DNA of 64,000 bases, taken from positions 62,001-126,000 of the forward strand of contig CAWINM010000002.1 of the NCBI GenBank assembly GCA_963837455.1, given 5' to 3'. How positions within the stretch are numbered: the stretch's first letter is position 1; the number at the start of each line of letters is the position of its first letter. The translations under genes and the position numbers were made by a program. The notes beneath the pieces are model-generated. The model was not told the DNA's origin. It saw only the letters and a list, made by a program, of their open reading frames with translations, and did not search any database. This DNA is from DASYQD01 sp963837455. GTDB taxonomy: Bacteria > Acidobacteriota > Thermoanaerobaculia > Multivoradales > JAIOJS01. Below are positions 17,004 through 25,439 of this stretch, piece after piece.

Positions 17004-17957
17004 ATGAGCCCGGGCGCCTCGATCTCCGGCTTCCTCGTCGTCAAGGATGCCGCCACTCAGGGCTACCCGTTCGTCGAGGCGATCCGCGCCGCGCTGCCGC
17101 TCTGCGACGAGCTGTTGATCGGCGACGGCGGCTCGGTCGACGGCACCTGGGAAGCGCTGGAGGTGGTGCGCGACGCTTTCCCCCAGCGGGTCCACCTCTT
17201 CCGCGACGGCTGGCCGCGTGGCGTCGAGCCGCGCCGCGCGGTGGTGGCGGCGACCACGTGGCTCAAGGAGCGCTGCCGCTCCCCCTGGTGCTTCCAGCTG
17301 CAGGCCAACGAGATCGTGCCCGCCACCGCCGTCGCGGCGCTCCTCGCCGAGCCGGTGCTCTATCCCGGAATGGAGCTCTTCCGCCTGCCCTACCGCACGC
17401 TCATCGGCTGGGAGATCGACTGGCACGTCGACTTCCGGCGCCGCCTGGTGGCCAACCGCCCCGAGATCGTTGCCCGCGGCGACGGCTACGACTGCGGCTA
17501 CGCGCCGGCCCGGCTCTGGCGCCGGCCGCGCCGGCTGCTCGCCTTCGCGCTGCACCGTCGCGGCGAGCGCATCGTCCACCTCGTTGAGCCGATATCGCGC
17601 TATCGCTCGCTCTTCCCGCGCGCCTACCTCGTCAAGCTCCGCGCCTGGGTGTCGCTGGGGACCGCACCGCAGCCCTGGCGGCGCGAGCTCGCCTGGGCGG
17701 AGCGGGCGATGGAGGAGACCGGCGGGGCGACGCCACGGGAGTTCTGGCGGGCGATGAAGCCGTTCTTCGACGAGCGGCGCTGGCTATCGGGAGACCTCGA
17801 GCCGGCGCGGGACGACCTGCCCGTGCGTTGCAATCCCGACCGGCAGTGCCCGCCGGCCGGAGTCCCCGAGCTCCTTCTCCCGCTGCTCGACGGCTGGGAG
17901 TACCCCCTGGCGGAGAGCCTGGAGCGCATGCGCCGAAGGGAGGCCGAGCCGGCGTGA
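17004..17957 (+). CDS. Glycosyltransferase family 2-like protein
   Basis: The 317-aa protein has a GT-A fold opening (ISGFLVVKDAATQGYPFVEA) followed by DELLIGDGGSVDGTWE, which resembles the GT2 element that precedes the metal-binding acidic residues. Downstream elements such as WCFQLQANEIV and the basic central region fit acceptor-side loops. No membrane segment or signal peptide is apparent, so it should act in the cytoplasm. The ATG at 17004 is preferred to one 22 codons upstream because the extension is Arg-rich and not conserved-looking. It is divergent from the ALG11-like gene, with about 95 bp between starts, so both may be expressed from a shared intergenic region. Confidence 0.75.
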   Translation: MSPGASISGFLVVKDAATQGYPFVEAIRAALPLCDELLIGDGGSVDGTWEALEVVRDAFPQRVHLFRDGWPRGVEPRRAVVAATTWLKERCRSPWCFQLQANEIVPATAVAALLAEPVLYPGMELFRLPYRTLIGWEIDWHVDFRRRLVANRPEIVARGDGYDCGYAPARLWRRPRRLLAFALHRRGERIVHLVEPISRYRSLFPRAYLVKLRAWVSLGTAPQPWRRELAWAERAMEETGGATPREFWRAMKPFFDERRWLSGDLEPARDDLPVRCNPDRQCPPAGVPELLLPLLDGWEYPLAESLERMRRREAEPA

Positions 17958-18129
17958 GGTGGCGCCGGTGCTCCCCGAGGGTGGCGGGACTTGTCCTTCC
18001 GCCGCCGCCGCTGGCAATCGCGCTCGGAGGTGACAGGTGGGAGTCCAGCCGATGCGCCCGCTCCGGCTTGCGCTAGAGTGCGCCGATCGCTCGGTGAGCA
18101 CCGCGGGAACGCCGCCCTGGGGGACGATC

Positions 18130-20181
18130 ATGGGGGAGCTCCGATCTGCGGCCCTGGTGGTACTGCTGGCCATCGCCTTCCCAGCGGCCCGCGCCGGGAC
18201 CTTCACGGTGATCAACACCGACGATTCCGGAAGCGGCTCGCTGCGCCAGGCGATCCTCGACGCCAACGCCAGCCCCAACGGCCTGACCGTCGACACCATC
18301 GACTTCGCCATCCCGGGTGCGGGGGTCCACACCATCACCCTGCTGACCAGTGGTGAGCCGATCACCGAGGCGGTCACCATCGACGCCACCACCCAGCCGG
18401 GGACGACGACGCTGCCGCTGATCGAGCTCACCAGCACGGTGGCCGCGGCGGGCTTCGTCGTGGCCACGTCTAGCCTCGATGCCGAGGTGACGATCCGTGG
18501 CTTCGTGATCAATGGTTTCGATGTCGGTATCCAGGCCGAGTCCGGCGCCGCCAGGGTGGAGGGCAACTTCATCGGCACCGACACCACCGGCACGCAGACC
18601 CCGAACGCCGCGACGCAGCTGGGTGACGGAGTGCGCGCGGGGTTGAACGCGTCGATCTACGTCGGCGGCGCCACCTCGGCAGCAGCCAACGTCATCGGCG
18701 GCTGGGCCAACGCCGGCGTCTACGCGAGGGATCAGGTGCTCAGCCGCCCCTACGTCAACAACCTCTTCTTCGCACCGGTGACGGTGCAGGGCAACTTCAT
18801 CGGCATCGACCGCGCGCAGGCCGCCGCGCTGCCGAATGGCGAGGGCGTGCACATCGAGAACCGCCTCCCCCATGTCCCGGTGACCGCCAACGTGATCGCC
18901 CACAACGGTCCCGGCGGCGCTGTGGTGGTGAGTGGCGGGGTCGGCAGGTCGATCCTCGACAACTCCATCTACGGCAACGGCAGCGGCATCGTCCTGTCGC
19001 CGGGCGCCAACAACGACCAGCCTGCTCCGACCTTGCTCACCGCGGTCAGCGACGGCCTCGCCACTCGCATCACCGGCACGCAAGTCATCCCGCCGAGCGA
19101 GGCGATCCACGTCCAGCTGTTCACCAATCCCGCGGCGGAGCGGCAGGGGAGGACGTTGCTTGGCGAGATCTCCTCCCTGGCGAGCAGTGCCTTCGACGTC
19201 ACCTTCCCGGTGGGCTCGACTCCGGGGCACTTCACCAACGGCACGGCCACTCGCATTACCAACGACGACACCTCGGAGTCCTCCAACGACCTGCAGATCG
19301 CCGCGGCGCCGCTGCTCGCCAAGGCCTTCGATCCCAGCACCATGGTCGCCGGCACGGTCTCCACCCTCCGCTTCACGCTGACCAACCTCGGCGCCACGGA
19401 CCTCACCGACGTCAGCCTGAGCGACACCTACCCCACGGGTCTCGCCAACGCCAACCCGCCGAACGCCGCGACCACCTGCGGCGGCGCGCCGGTCTTCGGC
19501 GCGTCGCCCGGCAGCGGCTCGTTCTCCGCCAGCGGGCTCACCGTGCCCGCCGGCTCCTGCGAGGTCACGGTGGCGGTGACGGCGGCGCCGGGCAGTTACC
19601 CCAACACCGTGCCAGCCGGCGGCGTGGTGGCGAGCAGCGGCCCGAGCCTGAGCCCCGCGAGCGCCACCCTCCAGGTGGTCCTGCTGGATGCTCCTGGTGT
19701 CACCAAGTCGTTCACGCCGGCGAGCATCGCGCCAGGCGGCGCCTCGACCCTGACCATCACACTCGCCAACGGCAACGCCTTCGCGATGAACGGCGTCGCC
19801 CTCTCCGACACCTACCCCGCCGGGATGACCAACGCGGCGGTGCCCAACCCCGTCACCACCTGCGGACCGGGTGTGGCCGCCGCTCCCCCGGGTCCGGCCG
19901 GCGCCAGTCTCTCCCTCAGTGGCGGCACGATTCCGCCCAACGGCAGTTGCACCGTCTCGGTGACGGTCACCGCCAGCGGCGAAGGCCCTTACCTCAACGA
20001 CCTTCCCGCCGGGGCGGTGACCAGCCCCAACTCGGCGCCCAGCGACGGCGTCGGCAGCGCGGCGACCCTCATCGTCGGCGCGCAGTCGGTGGTCGAAGTG
20101 CCGGCGCTCTCGCCGGTGTGGCTGCTGCTGCTCGCCGCGGTGCTTGCCGGCGTGGCTCTCGTGGCGCTGCGTCAGCACTGA
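18130..20181 (+). CDS. Secreted parallel beta-helix protein with DUF11-like repeats and VPAL/IPTL-type C-terminal anchor
   Basis: This 683-aa surface protein has a signal peptide (LVVLLAIAFPAARA). It continues with the hallmark TVINTDDSGSGSLRQAI and a right-handed beta-helix region containing two GNFIG(T/I)D motifs. From about residue 398 there are two tandem immunoglobulin-like repeats of the DUF11/DUF7933 type (KAFDPSTM and TKSFTPASIAPGG, each with a TCG cysteine pair). The end is VPALSPVWLLLLAAVLAG plus ALRQH, a variant of the IPTL-CTERM sorting signal. It is probably exported and anchored in the envelope. Five N-x-S/T sequons are present, one of them (N46, DANAS) with an acidic residue at -2. 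It lies between glycosylation genes, so it is an attractive candidate acceptor of the local glycosylation system. Confidence 0.85.
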   Translation: MGELRSAALVVLLAIAFPAARAGTFTVINTDDSGSGSLRQAILDANASPNGLTVDTIDFAIPGAGVHTITLLTSGEPITEAVTIDATTQPGTTTLPLIELTSTVAAAGFVVATSSLDAEVTIRGFVINGFDVGIQAESGAARVEGNFIGTDTTGTQTPNAATQLGDGVRAGLNASIYVGGATSAAANVIGGWANAGVYARDQVLSRPYVNNLFFAPVTVQGNFIGIDRAQAAALPNGEGVHIENRLPHVPVTANVIAHNGPGGAVVVSGGVGRSILDNSIYGNGSGIVLSPGANNDQPAPTLLTAVSDGLATRITGTQVIPPSEAIHVQLFTNPAAERQGRTLLGEISSLASSAFDVTFPVGSTPGHFTNGTATRITNDDTSESSNDLQIAAAPLLAKAFDPSTMVAGTVSTLRFTLTNLGATDLTDVSLSDTYPTGLANANPPNAATTCGGAPVFGASPGSGSFSASGLTVPAGSCEVTVAVTAAPGSYPNTVPAGGVVASSGPSLSPASATLQVVLLDAPGVTKSFTPASIAPGGASTLTITLANGNAFAMNGVALSDTYPAGMTNAAVPNPVTTCGPGVAAAPPGPAGASLSLSGGTIPPNGSCTVSVTVTASGEGPYLNDLPAGAVTSPNSAPSDGVGSAATLIVGAQSVVEVPALSPVWLLLLAAVLAGVALVALRQH

Positions 20182-20293
20182 GGCGCAGGGGCGGCACCGC
20201 AGCGCCTGCCCGACCCGCCTGCTGCCGCGCTCGCCCCTCCGACCGCCCCCGCCCGGCTGCCAGCTCCTGCTGCCGGGCGACGCTGTCGCCCGC

Positions 20294-21472
20294 TCAGCGC
20301 CGCGCGGCGTGCCGGCGCTCGAAGGACCGCGTGACATCGACGAGCAAGGCCGCCGCGGCATCCGGGGCTGCCTGCGCGCGGGCCCGGGCGGACATCGCCG
20401 ACCACGCGCCCTGATCGGCAAGAACCGTCGCCACTCGTGCCGCCAACGTGTCGCAATCCCAATCCATCTCTGCAGTGACCAGCGCCGCCCCGGCGGCCTC
20501 GTACGCCGCGGCGTTGCGGTCCTGGTGGCCCTCGGCGGCTCGGCTGAGCGGCACCAGCAGGGCGGGCAGGCCGCAGGCCGCCAGCTCAGCGAGGCTGTTG
20601 GCCCCGGCACGGCAGACGACGAGGTCGGCGGCGGCATAGGCGAGGGCGATGTCGTCGAGGTAGCCGGTCACCACCGCGTCGAGCCCGCCGTAACGCTCGC
20701 TGACCGCTGTGACGGCAGCGCCCGCGGTTTGATGGTGGACGGAGAGCCGCATGCCGCGCGCCGCCACCGCCGCCAGCAGCTCCGGGGCGCGGCGGTCGAG
20801 GAAGTCCGAGTGCGCCGGGTCGGCCAGCACCAGCACGCGGCGGCGCTCGCCCGGGCCGGCTGCCCGGCTGCGGGCGGCCGCCGTCAGGATCGCGGCGCGC
20901 AGCGGCAGGCCACAGCGGCAGGCCCGAGCTTCGAGCGCCGGCGGCAGGCAGGTCGCCGCGGCCGTGTAGAGGCGATCCACGCGGCGCGCGAGCAGCCGAT
21001 TCGCCAGCCCCAGCCCGACATTCCCCTCGACGATGGCGGTCCAGGCCCCGAGGCTGCGGCCGGCGAGGACGGTACCGACGCTGGCGTACCCACCGAAGCC
21101 GATCACCGCATCGGGCTGCCAGTGGCGGAGGAGGCGGCGCGCCGCGAGCAAGCCGGCGAGCGCCGCGGCTGCCGCGAGCCCCTTGCCGAGTGGCGAGCGA
21201 TGCTGCCAGGGTCCGCCGGGCACCAGCGCCAACGGGACTCCGCAGGAATCCAGCAGCCGCCACTCGAGCCCGTGACGCGTGCCCACGAACCGCACCTCCC
21301 GGCCGCCGCCGGTCCGCAGCGCTTCCGCCAACGCCAGTGCCGGGTACACGTGGCCCGCGGTGCCGCCGGCGGCGAGGACGAACCGGCGCGGGCGTTCGCT
21401 AGTTGCCGCGGCGCTAGCCGCGGCTTCGCCGTCCAGACGGGCGGCGACGGCGCGTGCGCTCGCGGCCTTCAG
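20294..21472 (-). CDS. MurG-like glycosyltransferase (GT28), Alg13/14-fold GlcNAc transferase candidate
   Basis: The protein matches the GT28/MurG family, with FVLAAGGTAGHVYPALALAE as N-terminal glycine loop and FGGYAS in the acceptor domain. The UDP-GlcNAc domain has DLVVCRAGANSLAELAACG and a following HQDRNA. MurG adds GlcNAc to lipid I, and the eukaryotic homologue Alg13/14 adds the second GlcNAc to dolichol-PP-GlcNAc. The gene sits away from any dcw cluster and overlaps the oligosaccharyltransferase gene, which favours the second type of role. The N-terminal glycine motif requires a start upstream of the GTG at 21349. No ATG, GTG or TTG is available, but CTG at 21472 overlaps the upstream stop (CTGA) and has AGGAGG eight bases before it. 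Confidence 0.85.
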   Translation of the reverse strand: MKAASARAVAARLDGEAAASAAATSERPRRFVLAAGGTAGHVYPALALAEALRTGGGREVRFVGTRHGLEWRLLDSCGVPLALVPGGPWQHRSPLGKGLAAAAALAGLLAARRLLRHWQPDAVIGFGGYASVGTVLAGRSLGAWTAIVEGNVGLGLANRLLARRVDRLYTAAATCLPPALEARACRCGLPLRAAILTAAARSRAAGPGERRRVLVLADPAHSDFLDRRAPELLAAVAARGMRLSVHHQTAGAAVTAVSERYGGLDAVVTGYLDDIALAYAAADLVVCRAGANSLAELAACGLPALLVPLSRAAEGHQDRNAAAYEAAGAALVTAEMDWDCDTLAARVATVLADQGAWSAMSARARAQAAPDAAAALLVDVTRSFERRHAARR

Positions 21473-23649
21473 AAGGGGCCCCTCCTGTAGACCTGCACCG
21501 AAGGCACGTTGCCGTGATTGGGCTCGCGCTGGCGCGAGGCATAGACCAGCCGGTAGCCGGCGAGCGGCTCGAGTGGCACGCAGCTCGCCAGCGGGTCGAC
21601 GCCCACCAGCCGGCGACGCCCCGCCGGCGACAGCAACACGGCGTTCACCGCGTCACGGTAGTGAGGAAACCAGGTGAGGTCGACGATGCGCTTGGGCGGC
21701 CCGCCACGGCGATGCGCCGGCACCCAGGTAACGACGAAGAAGCGTGGCGTTGGCACCGCCCGCCCCCCGAAGACGAAGAGGCGAATCGCCAGCGACCGGT
21801 AGTACTCGGGATAGAAGAGGTAGACCTCGCGCGGGGCGCCGTCGGGCTGGGGGTCGTCGTAGAGCTCGAAGTAACGGTCGGCGGGCGCTCCCGACCATGC
21901 GGCGAGGCCGGCGAAGGCTCCCTCGGACCCCTCCTTGCCGCCGTGCGGTCGCTCGACCGGCAGGCCACGGTCGACGATCACGTAGCCGACGTCCAGGGGC
22001 CCGGCGATGCGCTCGGCGCTCGCCTCGTCCTGGGCGAGCAGGAAGGCGGCGGCGCGCTGCGCTCCCTCCTGCGTCGGGTTGGCGATCGGCACCCGGTGGG
22101 CGATGCGCGTGATCCAGTAGCCGGAGTCCCACCAGGCGAGCACGCCGTAGCCGGAGCGCGGCGGGCGTGCCCGGTCGTAGCGTGCGAGATAGGCGCCGGG
22201 GTCGGCAAACGGCTCGGGCGTGGCATGGCGCATCCATTGCAGCGCCTCCGCCCAGGCATCGCTGGGTCCGTGGTCGGTGGCCGCCACCGGGACCGCCTCC
22301 ACCAGCAGGCAGACGAGGACGACCGCCACCACGACCGCGGCCACGGTGCGCTGGATGCTGGCGAGCTCCGCCAGCGCCAGGGCGGCGAGCACGGCTACCG
22401 GCACCGCCAGGTAGTAGGCGAAGCGCACTTGACCCGCCATCGCAACGGTCACACCCGCGGTCCACACCGCGAGCAGCACCGCCGCGGCGCGTCCCTGGCG
22501 CCTCGCGCGCCAGGCCAGCAATACCAGGCCCGCGACAGCGATCATCCAGGTCACGCCGAGCTCGTTCCACAGGAAGCGCAGGGGGTGGAAAGCAGCGAGG
22601 GGTTGCGCCTCGGTGACGTAGCTCGCCGTCGATCTGAAGTGGAGGCGCCGCAGGTTGGCGCCGATCGCGGCGAGGACGCCATGGCCGGCGAGGGCGGACG
22701 CCAGCAGCGCGCCTGCCACCAACGCCGCCGCCGCGCCGGCGAAGGCACCCGACGGTCGCGCTCGCCGGCGCGCCCATCCGGCGATCCGCTCGGTGGACTC
22801 GGCGAGTGTGGCGGCCGCGAGCAGCACGAGGGCATCGCGCCCCGCTCCGGGGACGATCGGCAGCGCCAGCAGCAAGAGGATCCCCGCCACCGCGAACGAC
22901 AACGCGAAGGCACGGCACAGCCCGGGGGTCGGGACACCGCCGCGGGGGCGCGCCGAGAGCGCCACGGCGAGGAATGCGGCCACCAGCAGCAAGATGCCCA
23001 TCAGAGCGCTGGCCCAGAACAGGCGGTAGAGGGCCAGGCAGGCGCCCGCGGCGATGGCCAGACCGCGCCACCTTGCCACCGTGGCTCCCCCCTCGCCGGT
23101 CGACTCGATACGCCGCAGCGACGTCGCCAGCAGTGCCAGGACGGCGGCGCTCGACAGCACCTCGGCGACATGGTGATCGGCGAAGCCGAGCACCGACCGC
23201 TCCAGCAGCTGTCCCGGCAGCACAGCGACCAGCGCCGCCGCGAGCCAGGCGGCGCTCCTGCCGGCCACGGCGCGGGCGAAGACGTAGGTGGGGAGGACCA
23301 CCAACGCCCCCAACACCGGCGGCACCAGGGCGGCGACCGCCTCGACCAGCCGCGTCGGCGGCTGACCGCGCCCGAGCAGCCAGGCGATGCCGGCGATCAG
23401 CAGGTCGAGCCCGGGCGCCACGGGAACCGCTTGGACGCCCGGATGCACCAGGTAGGGGTCGACGCGGATCGGCAACGGGAAGTGGGCGAGCAAGTTCTCC
23501 ACCAGGCGGACGTGGTACCAGGGGTCGGTGGCCGGGAAGTTGGTGCGATCGGCGCGGAACACCACCCGCCAGGGGAACACGACGCGGAGCAGGAACGCTG
23601 CGGCGACCGGCGCCGCCAGGCCGGCCGCGCGCTCGAAGGCTGGCTTCAC
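21469..23649 (-). CDS. Oligosaccharyltransferase STT3/AglB/PglB family (GT66)
   Basis: This 726-aa membrane enzyme has about 12–13 helices followed by a soluble C-terminal domain. All the diagnostic STT3 elements are visible: TDPWYH (residues 41–46, first catalytic Asp), FADHHVAE (156–163, the DHH/E motif), SYVTEAQPL with Glu347 in external loop 5 (the SVSE/TIAE-type motif), and WWDSG (506–510) at the start of the acceptor-Ser/Thr recognition domain. STT3 proteins transfer an oligosaccharide from a polyprenyl carrier to Asn in N-x-S/T sequons on the outer face of the membrane. It begins with GTG overlapping the stop of the ALG1-like gene (GTGA), and its own stop overlaps the MurG-like start, so the three are coupled. 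The length is close to that of PglB and AglB. Confidence 0.93.
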   Translation of the reverse strand: MKPAFERAAGLAAPVAAAFLLRVVFPWRVVFRADRTNFPATDPWYHVRLVENLLAHFPLPIRVDPYLVHPGVQAVPVAPGLDLLIAGIAWLLGRGQPPTRLVEAVAALVPPVLGALVVLPTYVFARAVAGRSAAWLAAALVAVLPGQLLERSVLGFADHHVAEVLSSAAVLALLATSLRRIESTGEGGATVARWRGLAIAAGACLALYRLFWASALMGILLLVAAFLAVALSARPRGGVPTPGLCRAFALSFAVAGILLLLALPIVPGAGRDALVLLAAATLAESTERIAGWARRRARPSGAFAGAAAALVAGALLASALAGHGVLAAIGANLRRLHFRSTASYVTEAQPLAAFHPLRFLWNELGVTWMIAVAGLVLLAWRARRQGRAAAVLLAVWTAGVTVAMAGQVRFAYYLAVPVAVLAALALAELASIQRTVAAVVVAVVLVCLLVEAVPVAATDHGPSDAWAEALQWMRHATPEPFADPGAYLARYDRARPPRSGYGVLAWWDSGYWITRIAHRVPIANPTQEGAQRAAAFLLAQDEASAERIAGPLDVGYVIVDRGLPVERPHGGKEGSEGAFAGLAAWSGAPADRYFELYDDPQPDGAPREVYLFYPEYYRSLAIRLFVFGGRAVPTPRFFVVTWVPAHRRGGPPKRIVDLTWFPHYRDAVNAVLLSPAGRRRLVGVDPLASCVPLEPLAGYRLVYASRQREPNHGNVPSVQVYRRGPF

Positions 23650-24908
23650 GGCAGCCCCCGCGTCGCCGTCGACGCGAGCGCCGGCCCCACGCTGCGTTGC
23701 CAGGTCGACTCCCAGCCTTCCAGCGGCGCGGCGCGCACGGCGGCGCGCAGCCGGGCCAGCTCCGGAGCGACGGGAAAGCCTCCGAGCAGCTCGTCGAGGA
23801 GAGCCGCGAGCTCGGGGGCGGAGGCGAACAGCCGACCGTTGACGCCGTCACGGATCCGCTCGCGCGCTCCCGGCCCATAGTCGAGACAGAGCACCGGCAC
23901 TCCGCAGCCGAGCATTTCGCTGAGCTTGATCGGCACGTCGAGCCCGCTCGCGGAGGCGTGCAGCGACAAGCCGAGGTCGGCGCCGGCGAGCGCGGCGGGG
24001 TACTCCTCGGGCGGAAACCATGCCGTCACCACCTCGATCCTCCGCCAGCTGCAAGCACGCAGCTCGGCCTCGATCTCGCGGCGCCGTTCGCCCTCGCCGG
24101 TAAGGACGAATCGGGCGTGCGGCGCGGCGCCGGGTGCCGGGCGTCGGCTCAACCGGGCGTCCCACTCCCGCAGCGCATCGAGCAGCAGGTCGAAGTCATC
24201 GTCGTCGCTCCACCCCGAGGGGGCGACGACGATCGCCGGGCGATGGCTCGCCTCGTTTCCGCGGTCCGACTGCTTTGCCGGAACCGGACTGAATCGGTCG
24301 GGCGGCATATCGGGAACGACAGCAGCGCCGATTCCCCAGCGCCGCTCGAGGTGCTCCCGCAGCGCCTCACTGACGCAGAGGTGGTCGTCAGCGCGCCGCG
24401 CCAGCCACCCTTCGACTCCACCCAGCCAGGTCGCGAGGCAGGAGCGCCCGCCCGACCCCCGCAACCTCAGCTCGAGCATGGCCGCCGTCGTCTGGTGCCA
24501 GTCGAGGACGACACGGGTCCGGCGCCAGCGCCGGTGGGCGAGTACCAGGGGCAGTGCCGGGAAGGCCGGCGGGTTCTGCAGCAGCACCCCCTCCACCCGC
24601 CGCAGCCGCAGGGCCAGCAGCCAGGCGAGCTCCACCGCGAGCAGGAGCTGGCGGCCGGCGGCGAGCGCTGCGAAGGTGAGCGGCCCCCGCCGCGAGCGCA
24701 GGCGATCGAAGGCGCGCAACCGGTGGACGCGGATCCCCGGGTGAGCCGCCACCCCCGCCATCACCGGCGCCCCGTCGAGACCGACGAGGTCGACCCCCGC
24801 GCCGCTGCGCGCCAGCTCGAGCGCGTGGTTCAGCATGCGAGGGCTGCGCCCGAGATCGCCGAGCGCGATCACCGCCATCCGGCGGCAGCCGGGGTGTAGG
24901 GTCTTCAT
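23646..24908 (-). CDS. Glycosyltransferase resembling ALG1 beta-mannosyltransferase (GT33/GT4)
   Basis: The 420-aa protein has elements seen in eukaryotic ALG1, which adds the first mannose to GlcNAc2-PP-dolichol. These are ALGDLGRSPRMLNHALEL at residues 15–32, the segment VHRLRAF, LLQNPPAFPALP (109–120) and VVLDWHQT (133–140). The C-terminal nucleotide-sugar domain contains SASGLDVPIKLSEMLGCGVP. The D-(I/L)-G-R-S-P-R-M and Q-N-P-P motifs are specific to the ALG1 branch rather than to general bacterial GT4 enzymes. It is the first gene of the minus-strand operon ALG1-like, STT3, MurG-like. The ATG at 24908 is chosen. A second ATG ten codons later would also keep the motifs. Confidence 0.87.
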   Translation of the reverse strand: MKTLHPGCRRMAVIALGDLGRSPRMLNHALELARSGAGVDLVGLDGAPVMAGVAAHPGIRVHRLRAFDRLRSRRGPLTFAALAAGRQLLLAVELAWLLALRLRRVEGVLLQNPPAFPALPLVLAHRRWRRTRVVLDWHQTTAAMLELRLRGSGGRSCLATWLGGVEGWLARRADDHLCVSEALREHLERRWGIGAAVVPDMPPDRFSPVPAKQSDRGNEASHRPAIVVAPSGWSDDDDFDLLLDALREWDARLSRRPAPGAAPHARFVLTGEGERRREIEAELRACSWRRIEVVTAWFPPEEYPAALAGADLGLSLHASASGLDVPIKLSEMLGCGVPVLCLDYGPGARERIRDGVNGRLFASAPELAALLDELLGGFPVAPELARLRAAVRAAPLEGWESTWQRSVGPALASTATRGLP

Positions 24909-25017
24909 GGGCCGTCGGCGGGCTGAATCGTACAACCGAGACCGCAGGTAGAGGGTCTGCCCTCGGGCCGACGCGGAAGGACACCTCGGCCGACCGGCTG
25001 GCGCTTCGTAGCCGCCA

Positions 25018-25203
25018 TTAGGTGGCCCGCAGGCCGGAGCGCGGCAGGGTGAAGCTCTCGACCTCGCCGTAACTGTTGGGCTTGCCGCCGGTCGGCTCGC
25101 CGATGAGGATGGCGCGGGTGCGGGCGGCGAGGTCGTGGGCGTTGAGCAGGCCGGAGGAGAACGTTCGCCGGCCGATGACGACGAAGATCTTCCCCCGCTG
25201 ATC
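25018..25203 (-). pseudogene. Fragment of S41-type (tail-specific) peptidase
   Basis: About 60 codons ending in TAA encode GKIFVVIGRRTFSSG and then RAILIGEPTGGKPNSYGEV. This is the segment around the catalytic serine (TFSS) and the GEPTGGKPN loop of S41/PDZ peptidases. Both the N-terminal domains and the C-terminal end are missing. Upstream sequence in the frame (CARVAGRGGIDQ) no longer resembles the family. It is a relic at the junction between the glycosylation operon and the Rhs island, probably left by a rearrangement. Confidence 0.7.
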
Positions 25204-25439
25204 GATGCCGCCCCGCCCTGCCACCCGGGCGCAACTGGCGCGAGGGACGGCGGCATGCGCGGTTCGCCGGTAACGCCCGCAGGGGGAATTCGGTGGCTCG
25301 CGTCCGTCTAAGCGATTCGAAGAGGTGTGAGGGGCGGCGTCGGCATCCGGCCGCCCGGTCTCGCTGGGGACCGGATCCAGCAGCCGCCTCGACACCTACC
25401 TCGTGCCGCTCGACGCGACGCATCGACGCAGGAGGCGCG

